A stretch of 64,000 nucleotides of DNA from assembly GCA_001769505.1 (NCBI GenBank), contig MEOF01000039.1:1-64000 (forward strand). The letters run 5' to 3'. Positions 9,606-18,910 of this stretch are shown here, piece by piece. The stretch's first letter is position 1, and the number at the start of each line of letters is the position of its first letter. The position numbers and the translations under genes were made by a program. Origin of the DNA: Bacteroidetes bacterium GWF2_33_38 (GTDB taxonomy: Bacteria > Bacteroidota > Bacteroidia > Bacteroidales > GWF2-33-38). The notes under the pieces were generated by a model. That model saw only the letters and a list, made by a program, of their open reading frames with translations, did no database searches and had not been told where the DNA came from.

Positions 9606-11960
9606 ATGAAAAAACAAGAAAATAGCAATAGGCGTAATATATTGATATTCTGGTCGTTATTTGGGATTTTTATGCTCTTTATTACGACTATATTTTTTTT
9701 AATTACAACTGGAGGCTTGGGATTTATGCCGACATTTGAAGAATTAGAGAATCCCAAAAGCAATTTGGCTTCAGAAATTTTTTCTTCAGATCAAGAATTA
9801 TTAGGAAAATATTACATCGAAAATCGAACTTTTGTAAATTTCGATGACCTATCTCCACATTTAATAAATGCACTATTAGCAACCGAAGATTTTCGTTTTA
9901 ATGAACATTCAGGTATTGACGGCAGAGCATTAGCTCGTGTTCTTTATGGCGTTGTTACAGGAAATACGCAAGGAGGGGGCAGTACAGTAACTCAACAGTT
10001 GGCAAAAAATTTATTTCCTCGCGATACAGTAAGGTACAATTCAAAAGTTTATCGAATGGCAAACATGGCTTTGATAAAATTCAAAGAATGGGTTACCTCG
10101 GTTAAATTGGAAAAAAACTATACCAAAGAGGAAATTCTTGTTATGTATTTGAATACCGTAACTTTCGGAAGCCAAACATTTGGAATTAAATCTGCAGCAA
10201 AGACTTTCTTTGATGTTTCTCCAGATTCTTTGAGAATTGAGCAAGCAGCTATGCTTATTGGAGTGCTCAAAGCACCAACAAAATATAGCCCGATTCTGAA
10301 TCCTGAAAGTGCAATTAAACGCAGAGAGGTTGTGCTTTCGCAAATGAAAAAATATGAATATATTACTGAGGCTGAGTACGATTCTTTAAGGCAATTACCA
10401 TTAGGGTTAAGCTATAAAATACAAGATCATAAACAAGGTTTGGCAACTTATTTTCGCGAATATTTAAGAATGGAGCTTACAGCCAAAAAACCGGAAAGAA
10501 AAAATTATTGGACAGACATTGATTTTTATAATGACTCCATAAAATGGGAAACAGAACCTCTTTACGGGTGGTGTAACAAAAATTTTAAACCAAACGGCGA
10601 ACCATACAATATTTATAAAGACGGCTTGAAAATATATACAACCATTAATTCAAAAATGCAGAAATATGCAGAAGATGCACTTTATGAACATATGGGGAAA
10701 TTTTTACAAGTCGAATTTTTTAAGGAACAAAAAGGCAGAAAAAAAGCTCCGTATGCATGGAATATGGGCGAAGAGCAAATTAATGCAAGCATAAATTCTT
10801 CGATTAAAAAATGCGAAAGATATCGAGTAATGAAGCAAGCAAATATCAATCAGGAAGAAATCGATAAGGTTTTTAATACTCCTGTTTCTATGAGGGTTTT
10901 TTCATGGAAAGGAGAGGTCGATACAATTATGAGTCCTCTTGATTCGATAAGATATTATAAACATTTTCTTCGAGCCTCGTTTATGTCTATGGAGCCAAAT
11001 ACTGGTTATGTGAGAGCATATGTTGGCGGAATTAATTACAAATACTTTCAGTTCGACCAAGTTATGATTGGAAGAAGGCAAGTTGGCTCAACTTTTAAAC
11101 CGTTTTTATATACTCTTGCAATGGAAGAGGGTTATTCGCCATGTTATAAAGTTCCAAATATTCCTACAACTTTTGAAATTTCAGGTCAACCAAATTGGAC
11201 ACCTAAAAATTCAGGAACGACCAAATACGATGGAAAAATGGTTTCTTTGGAATGGGGATTGGCAAATTCGGTAAACTATATTTCGGCTTGGTTAATGAAG
11301 CAGTTTAAACCAAAAGCTGTGGTGAAAATTGCAAGAAAAATGGGGGTTAAAAGTCCAATTGATGAAGTCCCTTCGATTTGTTTAGGAAGTTCTGATTTAA
11401 CATTGGCAGAAATGGTTGGAGCTTACGGAACTTTTGCCAATAAAGGAGTGCACACAGAACCGATTTTTGTAACACGTATTACTGATAAAAATGGGAATGT
11501 TTTAGCAACATTTACCCCAGATAGACAAGAAGCAATGAACGAAAAAACAGCATATTTAATGATTTATTTACTTAAAAATGTTGTGTTGGCTGGAACAAGT
11601 TCTCGTTTAAGATTTAAATACGGACATCTAAATGAAATTGCTGCAAAAACAGGAACAACCGACAACCATTCTGATGGATGGTTTATAGGCATAACTCCGA
11701 ACTTAGTTTCGGGAGGCTGGGTTGGCGGAGAAGAGAGAGGAATCCACTTTGGAGGTATTGGGCTTGGACAAGGTGCAACCTTGGCTCTTCCGATTTGGGC
11801 TAAATACATGACAAAAGTATATGATGATAAAACGCTTAATTATTCACGTGCCGACCATTTTGAAAAACCGGCCAACTTTGATGTCGATTTAAATTGTAGA
11901 AAACTTAACGAAGAAACCAAAATAGATACGGATATATTGGAAGACGAAGGATTGTTTTAA
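9606..11960 (+). CDS. Class A penicillin-binding protein (PBP1A-type)
   Basis: The protein has 784 aa with a membrane anchor at about residues 14-36. The glycosyltransferase domain (about 60-240) has the catalytic motif ATEDFRFNEHSGID and GGSTVTQQLAKNLF. The transpeptidase domain (about 430-750) has the nucleophile motif STFK within QVGSTFKPF, the SVN motif in ANSVNYIS and the KTGTT box. It polymerises and cross-links peptidoglycan at the inner membrane. It stands alone on the plus strand, divergent from topA and convergent with the propeller gene. All catalytic motifs are present, so it should be active. Confidence 0.95.
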   Translation: MKKQENSNRRNILIFWSLFGIFMLFITTIFFLITTGGLGFMPTFEELENPKSNLASEIFSSDQELLGKYYIENRTFVNFDDLSPHLINALLATEDFRFNEHSGIDGRALARVLYGVVTGNTQGGGSTVTQQLAKNLFPRDTVRYNSKVYRMANMALIKFKEWVTSVKLEKNYTKEEILVMYLNTVTFGSQTFGIKSAAKTFFDVSPDSLRIEQAAMLIGVLKAPTKYSPILNPESAIKRREVVLSQMKKYEYITEAEYDSLRQLPLGLSYKIQDHKQGLATYFREYLRMELTAKKPERKNYWTDIDFYNDSIKWETEPLYGWCNKNFKPNGEPYNIYKDGLKIYTTINSKMQKYAEDALYEHMGKFLQVEFFKEQKGRKKAPYAWNMGEEQINASINSSIKKCERYRVMKQANINQEEIDKVFNTPVSMRVFSWKGEVDTIMSPLDSIRYYKHFLRASFMSMEPNTGYVRAYVGGINYKYFQFDQVMIGRRQVGSTFKPFLYTLAMEEGYSPCYKVPNIPTTFEISGQPNWTPKNSGTTKYDGKMVSLEWGLANSVNYISAWLMKQFKPKAVVKIARKMGVKSPIDEVPSICLGSSDLTLAEMVGAYGTFANKGVHTEPIFVTRITDKNGNVLATFTPDRQEAMNEKTAYLMIYLLKNVVLAGTSSRLRFKYGHLNEIAAKTGTTDNHSDGWFIGITPNLVSGGWVGGEERGIHFGGIGLGQGATLALPIWAKYMTKVYDDKTLNYSRADHFEKPANFDVDLNCRKLNEETKIDTDILEDEGLF

Positions 11961-11987
11961 ATTTACGTTTTCTTGCATCTTAGGGGG

Positions 11988-12009
11988 CTCACAAGCAGAC
12001 GCTTGCGAG
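11988..12009. repeat. Imperfect hairpin between convergent genes
   Basis: The stretch reads CTC-A-CAAGC, loop AGAC, GCTTG-C-GAG: a nine-position stem with one A/C mismatch between the penicillin-binding protein gene and the convergent propeller gene. It lacks a T-run, so it is either a weak terminator or a REP-like intergenic palindrome. Confidence 0.4.
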
Positions 12010-12039
12010 AGAGGTGTCATAATTGCGTGTTACCAGTCA

Positions 12040-14172
12040 TTATTCCTTTACCATTTTAGCAGTTATACTAGTATTTGATTGTGTGTTAATTTTTAAAAAA
12101 TATACTCCACTATTCAAATTCATGACATTAATCTCGCCTTTATACCTTTCTTTTAACTCTAACACCCCCATGATTGAATATATTTCAACACTTTTAATTT
12201 TTTCTTTATATTTTAACTTTACATAGTCTTTAACAGGATTAGGATAAATTATTATTTCATTTTTTTCTTTCTCTTTATAATCAATCCAATTGACCCAATC
12301 CTCGTTAAATACTGTTATTCCTGCTTTATTAACAAACCAAATGTTATTGTTTTTATCAATTTGGATATCATAAATTATATTTGTCAATGGTACGAATGAA
12401 TTGTCAACATTATAAATCGACCATTCACTATAGTTATATTTAACCAAACCCGAATCTGTACCTGCCCATATATTATTAGAAGAATCTATTTCTAAACACC
12501 GTATTTCATTACCAGGTAACTCAGAATTATCAATGTTAAAATTTTGCCAATCGATGCCATTATAAATAAATATCCCATTATCTCTTGTTCCGATGATGAA
12601 GTTATTATTTTTGTCTATTATAAATGAGTATATCTCAATATCATAAGGATTTATAGCATCAATATTAATATTTTCCCAAGCCCCGTTATTAAAGATTGAA
12701 ATCTGATGATCAAATGCGGCCACTATCTTTTCATTTGCATCTATTCTTATATCTCTACACCACGCATATACTGGAATAACTGAATTGTCACTATTATAAA
12801 GAGTCCACTCATCATTATTGAATTTAAGCATTCCATCAGAACCACCCATCCATATGTTATCCTGATTATCCTTTATAAGACAAAAAAGTGCATTATTGGT
12901 AAAGTAAGGAAGATTCAATTCTGGTGTGTTTAGATAATTGTAAAATATTGAAGTGTCGTCATTTACCAATAACATACCACAATCATCTCCCCAAGGACTA
13001 AAAAACGTAGAATATGTTTTATTACTATCAACAAGTATTGATGTAAAATAACTATCCTCTTGCATATCTTCATAGGTTAAATGAGTTGATATCTCAAAAT
13101 TATTGAATGAAACAACATCTTTACTATAACCTGCGGCATAAATTATGTCATCAGAATAATGTAGGGTATAAAAGAAATTATTATTTATAGGAGAATCGCC
13201 AAGGTCTATTGTTTCGAAGGTTATATCATTGAATTTTATTAATTTATTTGTTTTTGTGCCTAACCATTTAATATCCTGTTCATCAATATGTAGAGTTGTA
13301 TATATGAATCTTCAATATTTGAGTTTTCCATATTATAAGCAACCCATGTATTACCATCATATTTAGTAAGCCCTTCATTTGTTGCAAGCCAAATATTTTC
13401 AGAAGTATCTACTTCTATTTCAAAAATAGTATCACTTGGAATATCTGAATTGCTAGTATTAAATATTTGCCAATTTCCATTATTATACCTAACCAAACCA
13501 TCGTTTGACGTTGTTGTCATCCACTTGTTATCATAATTATCAATCCTAATTTTAGTAAATCTTAAATTACTATCTAAATCACAATTTATAAAATTAAAAT
13601 TTGAATCTAATTTGCATAATCCTTTTGATGTGGTAAGCCATTTATTATTGTTGGAATCAAAGTCAAAATAATAAATACTAACATATGTTACGTAAGGATA
13701 GTTGTCATTTGTATTTTGAACATATTGATAATTTAATGTATCATTTGATTTAATACATTTTAAAGCAGTGTTTTGAGTTAACCAAATATCTCCATAGTTT
13801 GTCAATACTACAATAACTTATTGGATTATATGACTTATATCTAGCAGTTGAAATAGCGTTATTAATTTCATATATTACTTTAGAATATCCGCCAATACTT
13901 ATTAAGTTGCCTGTTATTTGATTATAATTTAAGGAAAAATATGATGGTACAGTTTCGCTATAACCAATACTATATGGTGTTAAATAATTTTTTAATTGTG
14001 AATTTTTATTTACCACAATAATTCTACTATCAGTTCCTATATAAATGTCTTCATCTGAACTTGTAATTGATGTAATTTCATTTATCCCAAAATAATATTT
14101 ACAATTATTTTGCCCCATCAAAAATAAAGACTTAATAAGTATTAAGTGTAAAAAAATAATTAAATGTTTCAT
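12040..14172 (-). pseudogene. Secreted beta-propeller protein with T9SS sorting domain, interrupted by two frameshifts
   Basis: Three ORFs in two frames make up one protein. A signal peptide starts at the ATG at 14172 (MKHLIIFLHLILIKSLFLMG). Near 13800 the reading frame shifts by one, and near 13300, at a short TA repeat, it shifts back. Across all three runs there are two-component-regulator-type propeller repeats (for example WLATNEGLTKYDG, IWAGTDSGLVKYN). The last 75 residues are a T9SS type A sorting domain (IIIYPNPVKDYVKLKY, ending SGVYFLKINTQ). The combined length is about 710 codons. The two shifts compensate, so this is either a decayed gene or a pair of sequencing/assembly indels. 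If intact it would be secreted by the T9SS. Confidence 0.75.
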
Positions 14173-14270
14173 ATGCAAATTTCTAATTATAGTTGCAAAA
14201 TTAATTTTTTTTAAGTAATTACTAATTTTTTTTTGGATACGCTTACTAAACCCATCTTTATTTTTTGCCC

Positions 14271-14295
14271 TTGTTGGTGTTATTACCACCAACAA
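14271..14295. repeat. Nine-bp perfect hairpin downstream of hydF
   Basis: TTGTTGGTG (14271-14279), a 7-nt loop, then CACCAACAA (14287-14295). It lies about 45 bp after the hydF stop on the minus strand. It is stable but is not followed by a T-run in that direction, so a role as transcription terminator or mRNA 3' end stabiliser is only inferred. Confidence 0.4.
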
Positions 14296-14338
14296 AGCTG
14301 GAAATTTTTCGTCTTCCGAATTTTTCACTTTTCACTCT

Positions 14339-15538
14339 TCACTTCCTAAAAGGAGCTGTTGCTCTTTCAAAAATGCCGTACATATAGGCAATTGCCATAC
14401 CGTAGTTTGTAATTGGGACGCCTTCATTTATTGCTGTTTTCAAGCGATTTATAATTTGTTTTTGTGTCGCCATACAGCCTCCACACTGAATTACCAATGA
14501 ATATTCCGATATGTTTGCGGGTAAATTTGAAAGTCCTGACACAATATCAAAAGAAATCTCTTTTCCGGTAAATTTTTTAATCCAATTAGGAAGTTTCTGT
14601 CTTCCAATATCCTCACAACTCACTTGATGCGTACACGATTCTAACATCAACACGTTGTCTCCATCTTTCAAGTTGGAAATATGAGGAGTTCCTTCTAAAT
14701 ATTTTTCAGAATTACCTTTTACTCTCGAAAATACAATGCTAAATCCAGTAAGAGGAATTTCTTGAGGAATTAGCTTAGACACGAATTCAAACGCCTGACT
14801 ATCGGTTACGACTAAGGCTGGTTTTATTCCGAGTTTCATAAAATCTTCGAGCTCGGTTTCTTTTACCGACATGCAGATGCAATCGTTGTCGAGTAAATCA
14901 CGCCAAGCCATAACCTGTGGAAGAATCATACGTCCATCGGGAGCTTCAGAATCAATCGGTGTAATTAGCAAAACAATATCTTTTGGTTTTACAATTCCGC
15001 CAAACAAACTTGGGTTTTGATACGCTGTTTTTGGAATGGTACGTTTCAATGCCTCGATAATAACGTCTTTGTTTATCGGATTTTTAACCGAAAAATCGAA
15101 AAATTCGGCTGCTGAAACTTGTTGAATTTTTGCAATTGTTTCTTTAGATAATCGGGCAATATCAGACTTATTGTGAACTATTAAATATGGAACTTCGTTG
15201 TATTTTAGAATTTCAATTAAATCTAATTCGTAATCGCCAAATTGATTATTTGCTATTAAAATTATTGCACAATCAACATTTTTAATCATTTCTAAAGTTT
15301 TGGCAATACGTTTTTCGCCTAAATCGCCACTGTCGTCAATTCCGGCAGTATCTACCAAAATTGCTGGTCCAATTCCGAAAATTTCAACTGATTTTTTTAC
15401 GGGGTCAGTTGTGGTTCCGGCGTGGTCAGAAACAATTGCAATGTCTTGTCCAACCAAAAAATTGATGAACGAACTTTTTCCGTTGTTTCGTCTGCCGAAA
15501 ATCCCAATGTGCGGTTTTATGTCTTTTCCTTTGCTCAT
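14339..15538 (-). CDS. hydF: [FeFe]-hydrogenase maturation GTPase HydF
   Basis: The protein has 399 aa. The N-terminal GTPase domain has the P-loop GRRNNGKSS (about 15-23), the switch region HAGTTTDP, the G3 motif VDTAGIDD and the G4 motif VHNKSD. The C-terminal part carries the iron-sulfur ligands: CTHQVSC and, further on, QCGGC, matching the family CxH...CxxC pattern. HydF is the scaffold on which the 2Fe subcluster is assembled before transfer to the hydrogenase. It is the last gene of the hydrogenase island, 290 bp after hydG; that gap holds repeats, so separate expression is possible. Confidence 0.95.
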   Translation of the reverse strand: MSKGKDIKPHIGIFGRRNNGKSSFINFLVGQDIAIVSDHAGTTTDPVKKSVEIFGIGPAILVDTAGIDDSGDLGEKRIAKTLEMIKNVDCAIILIANNQFGDYELDLIEILKYNEVPYLIVHNKSDIARLSKETIAKIQQVSAAEFFDFSVKNPINKDVIIEALKRTIPKTAYQNPSLFGGIVKPKDIVLLITPIDSEAPDGRMILPQVMAWRDLLDNDCICMSVKETELEDFMKLGIKPALVVTDSQAFEFVSKLIPQEIPLTGFSIVFSRVKGNSEKYLEGTPHISNLKDGDNVLMLESCTHQVSCEDIGRQKLPNWIKKFTGKEISFDIVSGLSNLPANISEYSLVIQCGGCMATQKQIINRLKTAINEGVPITNYGMAIAYMYGIFERATAPFRK

Positions 15539-15576
15539 GGTTCAATTATTTTTACCATTTTTTAAATCAGAAATCC

Positions 15577-15600
15577 CCCTAGCCCCCTTTGAAAGGGGGA
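15577..15600. repeat. C-rich/G-rich intergenic palindrome
   Basis: Two CCCCCT-like blocks are followed by a GGGGG block; CCCCCTTT (15583-15590) pairs with AAAGGGGG (15592-15599) around a minimal loop. It stands out strongly in this AT-rich DNA. From memory, similar C5/G5 palindromes recur between genes in many environmental bacteria. It could act as a terminator in either direction. Confidence 0.45.
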
Positions 15601-15675
15601 ATTTTGATTTGTATTTCAATCTTTAATTTTTCATTTTTTTCTCGGACAAGAATGTTCAAGTTACTTTCTGCTTTT

Positions 15676-15743
15676 TGTCATTTTGAACTTCCTGTAAAAA
15701 ATCTATTTTTTGAATTAGTTTCTTCACTGCGTTCAGAATGACA
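15676..15743. repeat. Long inverted repeat, copy 1 (TGTCATTTTGAAC / GTTCAGAATGACA)
   Basis: A 13-nt arm at 15676-15688 pairs with 15731-15743 with one mismatch, enclosing a 42-nt AT-rich centre. The arms resemble those of a second element at 45714-45787 (TGTCATTTCGA / TCGAAATGA), suggesting one family of intergenic palindromes. Confidence 0.5.
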
Positions 15744-15760
15744 GCCAAAAAATGCTTTTT

Positions 15761-15797
15761 AATTCTCTCTTTTGCCTTCTGCCTTTAACCTTTTGCC
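15761..15797 (-). repeat. 37-bp dispersed repeat, copy 1
   Basis: Read on the minus strand, this 37-nt stretch (starting GGCAAAAGGTTAAAGGCA, ending GAGAGAATT) matches 42307-42343 on the plus strand at 36 of 37 positions. The two copies are about 26.5 kb apart in opposite orientation. One lies between hydG and hydF, the other at the end of the hdrB-like gene. Confidence 0.75.
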
Positions 15798-15828
15798 TTT
15801 CCAACTTCTGAATTCGGGCTTCTGACTT

Positions 15829-17253
15829 CTAATAATATAAATCTCTTTCTCCTTTTTTAATTTTTTCTAACTTTTCTAAAATTGATGGTCGAATTTTTTC
15901 TTCAACGGTATCGATATTTTTTTCGATTACTTCCCAAGCTTTTTTTGCTGTATGTTCGGGTGCGTAATCTTCGATATATTCTGCCAAAGTTAAAATTGCG
16001 TTTGGTGTGCAAAATCTTTTTATGAAACCTGGAACCGAAAATTCCATAAAATGTTCGCCTGTTCTGCCTTGACGGTAGCACGATGTGCAGAATGATGGAA
16101 GCATTTCTTGTTCTAAAAGTTCATCAATAATTTCGTTTAACGAACGGTCATCATTAATTCTAAATTGACCTTTATTTAAGTTTTGTTCTTGATTTTTAAC
16201 TTCTTTGTAACTTCCTAATTCAATTTTTGTTCCGCCATCAATTTGCGAAACTCCAAATTGTAACAATTCGTTGCGTAATTGTGCACTTTCGCGAGCGGTT
16301 AAAATCATTCCTGTGTAAGGAACTGCCAAACGTAAAATCGCGATTAGTTTTGCAAAATCATCATCGTTAACAAAATATTTATCGCCCATATTTAACATCG
16401 ACGCATCTTTTATTCGTGGAAACGAAATTGTGTGCGGACCAACATTGTAGCAAGCTTCCAAGTGATTTGTGTGACGAACCAAACTCATAACTTCAAATCG
16501 CCAATCGTATAAACCAAATAAAGCTCCAATTCCAACATCGTCTAAACCAGCTTCTTGAGCTCTGTCAAGTGAAGTTAAACGATATTTAAAATCGGCTTTT
16601 TTTCCTCGTAAGTGATAGGTTTTGTAAGCTTCTTCGTGGTAAGTTTCTTGGAAAACTTGAAAAGTTCCAATTCCTGCTTCTTTTACAATTCTGAAACCTT
16701 CAATATCTAAAGGTGCGGCGTTGATATTTACGCGACGAATTTCTCCGTTTCCTTTTCGTACAGAATATGCAACTTTTACAGTGTGAGCAATGTATTCAGG
16801 ACTATATTGTGCGTGTTCGCCATAAACCAAAATCAATCGTTTTTGACCATTATCTTCTAATGCTTCTATTTCTTTTACAATTTCTTGATCGTCTAAAGTT
16901 TTGCGAACAGCTTCGGTATTTGATGCTCTGAAACCACAGTAAGTACAGTTGTTTTGGCATTTATTTCCAATATAAAGTGGAGCGAAAAGCACAATTCGAT
17001 TTCCGTAAATATTGCGTTTTAAAGTTCTTGCTCCTTCTTTAATTTCTTGAATTAATTCAGGACTGTCGGCTTTTAATAAAACTGCAACTTCTTCTAAATT
17101 TAATCGTTTTTTTGAAAGCGATTTTGCGATAATTTCGCGAACACTTTCTTTTGTCGCAACAGCATTATTGATGTAATCCCAAATTTCTTCGGCATCAAGA
17201 AATGGAACCATTGGTTCGTCGGCAATTTTATATATTTCGGGTGTGAATTTCAT
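15829..17253 (-). CDS. hydG: [FeFe]-hydrogenase maturase HydG (radical SAM, tyrosine lyase)
   Basis: The protein has 474 aa from the ATG at 17253 (MKFTPEIYKIADEP); an upstream in-frame start at 17271 would add only six atypical residues. The radical-SAM cluster motif CxxxCxxC is seen as CQNNCTYCGF (about residue 103). The C-terminal auxiliary cluster motif is CTSCYRQGRTGEHF followed by a later Cys in RFCTPNA. HydG cleaves tyrosine to give the CO and CN- ligands of the H-cluster. It follows the REC-histidine-kinase gene by 41 bp and precedes hydF. No hydE was found in the window. Confidence 0.96.
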   Translation of the reverse strand: MKFTPEIYKIADEPMVPFLDAEEIWDYINNAVATKESVREIIAKSLSKKRLNLEEVAVLLKADSPELIQEIKEGARTLKRNIYGNRIVLFAPLYIGNKCQNNCTYCGFRASNTEAVRKTLDDQEIVKEIEALEDNGQKRLILVYGEHAQYSPEYIAHTVKVAYSVRKGNGEIRRVNINAAPLDIEGFRIVKEAGIGTFQVFQETYHEEAYKTYHLRGKKADFKYRLTSLDRAQEAGLDDVGIGALFGLYDWRFEVMSLVRHTNHLEACYNVGPHTISFPRIKDASMLNMGDKYFVNDDDFAKLIAILRLAVPYTGMILTARESAQLRNELLQFGVSQIDGGTKIELGSYKEVKNQEQNLNKGQFRINDDRSLNEIIDELLEQEMLPSFCTSCYRQGRTGEHFMEFSVPGFIKRFCTPNAILTLAEYIEDYAPEHTAKKAWEVIEKNIDTVEEKIRPSILEKLEKIKKGERDLYY

Positions 17254-17294
17254 TTTTTTTATTTTAAACAAGAGGATTATTCCCCTTGTTGAAT

Positions 17295-18413
17295 TTAATT
17301 TGGAATTGTAACTGTAAATGTACTTCCAACATCCGGAGTGCTTTCTACAGCTATTGTTCCGCCGTTTAGTTCAATCATTTTTTTAGTGATAGATAAGCCG
17401 AGTCCACTTCCTGTAATATTTTTCGTTTTTGCATTTTTGATTCTTACAAAGTCCTGGAAAAGTTTTTCTTTTTCTTCGTCGTTCAATCCGATACCTGTAT
17501 CTTCAACCGATATTTTTACGATTGACTTGTCTGAAATAATGCTGATATTTACTTTTCCATCATCTTTGTTGTACTTCACAGCATTAGAAACCAAATTATT
17601 CAAAATCATTTCCATTTCATCGTGGTCGGCATTTATATAAGTATTTTCTTCGGCATTCAGATACATTTTAATATTTCGCTGAATAGCCATTGGACTCATT
17701 GTATCGATTACCATTTTTGCGATTTCGTACAAGTCAACCTTTTTCAAACTTCTGGTTTTCTTTCCCGATTCTATTTTAGTCAAGTCGAGCAAGTCCATAA
17801 TCAATGAACGCATTCCTTTAATCCTTTCCAACGAACGATCAATCATGGTCATGTAGTCGTCAATATTATCTCCAACCTGCTTGTCTTGCATAATTTTTAA
17901 ATAGCCTTCAATAGCATTAATCGGGGACTTTAATTCGTGCGATAAAACGGAAAGAAATTGAAATCGGATTTGTTTTCCTTCATGATTCATTTTTTGAGTC
18001 ATGCGTTTTAAGAAAAGATTTTTTGTGATTCCCTCAATCGAAGACTTTAGCTCTTGTGGTGTAAATGGCTTAGGAACAAAATTATATGCTCCATTATTTG
18101 TAGCTTTTACGGCAAGGTCAAGCGAAGCATAAGAGGTAATCATCATAACCGATATGTCGAATTGTTTTTCTTTTATGTACTCTAAAACTTCAATTCCGGT
18201 AATCCCAGGTAATTGATTGTCTAATAAAATAATATCTATTTTTTCGGCATTAATTATTTCTATGGCTTTTTCGCCAGTTTCTGCCTCAGTTAAATCAAAA
18301 GCAAAATCGTCTTCCATAAATGGATATCCGACAGTGTAATTCGCCAGCACACGATTTATTCCCGACCTAATTCCGGGTTCATCGTCAACGATTAAAACTT
18401 TTAGCTTTTCCAT
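17295..18413 (-). CDS. REC-histidine kinase (hybrid sensor without membrane segments)
   Basis: The protein has 372 aa. An N-terminal receiver domain (about 4-125; phosphoacceptor Asp in IILLDNQLPGITG, conserved Lys in FVPKPF) precedes a HisKA dimerisation domain with the H-box LSHELKSPINAIEGY (about residues 150-225). A HATPase domain ends with GSGLGLSITKKMI. There is no transmembrane segment, no sensor domain and no DNA-binding domain. It lies between the stand-alone REC gene and hydG inside the hydrogenase island, so it probably takes part in a cytoplasmic phosphorelay with the HsfB-like kinase. The signal that controls it is not visible. Confidence 0.88.
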   Translation of the reverse strand: MEKLKVLIVDDEPGIRSGINRVLANYTVGYPFMEDDFAFDLTEAETGEKAIEIINAEKIDIILLDNQLPGITGIEVLEYIKEKQFDISVMMITSYASLDLAVKATNNGAYNFVPKPFTPQELKSSIEGITKNLFLKRMTQKMNHEGKQIRFQFLSVLSHELKSPINAIEGYLKIMQDKQVGDNIDDYMTMIDRSLERIKGMRSLIMDLLDLTKIESGKKTRSLKKVDLYEIAKMVIDTMSPMAIQRNIKMYLNAEENTYINADHDEMEMILNNLVSNAVKYNKDDGKVNISIISDKSIVKISVEDTGIGLNDEEKEKLFQDFVRIKNAKTKNITGSGLGLSITKKMIELNGGTIAVESTPDVGSTFTVTIPN

Positions 18414-18498
18414 TTTTAATCAATTTGTAATTAACAATTTTCAATTAGTAATCTTCAATAAAAAATAAATCTAAATTCTTAAATCAATTATCACATTA

Positions 18499-18897
18499 TC
18501 AAATTTTCAATAATTTATTGATTTCTCGATGCAGTTGGTCTGGTCTTAGTCCTTTTTCGAGATACAAGTCTGCTTTAATCCAATTTTTGTCTTCTTTTGA
18601 TTCTATTCCGAAAATTAATCCTGTATCAGCGGTTACGGCAGTTGCTATTATTACCGGAACTTCAGGATACTTTTGCTTTATTTTCCAACTTAAAATAAAC
18701 CCACTGTCTTTATTCTCCATCATAAGGTCAAGAATTGCAAAGTCGGGTTTTGTTGACTCTAAAAATTTCTCCGCTTCTTTTTGACCGAATGCAGAAATGA
18801 CGGTATATCCGAATTTTTCGAGTTGAAATTTAGTTTGATTCAAATAATCAATATCGTCGTCAACTAAAAGCACTGTTTTTGAGATTTCTGATTTCAT
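18499..18897 (-). CDS. Stand-alone response-regulator receiver protein
   Basis: The protein has 132 aa and is a single REC domain. The acidic pair is in VLLVDDDIDYL, the phosphoacceptor in FAILDLMM and the conserved Lys in LYLEKGL. About ten extra residues lie between the beta4 Thr/Ala and the Lys compared with a minimal REC. It has no output domain. The gene starts 13 bp after the HsfB-like kinase, the closest spacing in this signalling group, so it is the likely cognate phosphoacceptor. Confidence 0.88.
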   Translation of the reverse strand: MKSEISKTVLLVDDDIDYLNQTKFQLEKFGYTVISAFGQKEAEKFLESTKPDFAILDLMMENKDSGFILSWKIKQKYPEVPVIIATAVTADTGLIFGIESKEDKNWIKADLYLEKGLRPDQLHREINKLLKI

Positions 18898-18910
18898 ATA
18901 TATAATGTTG

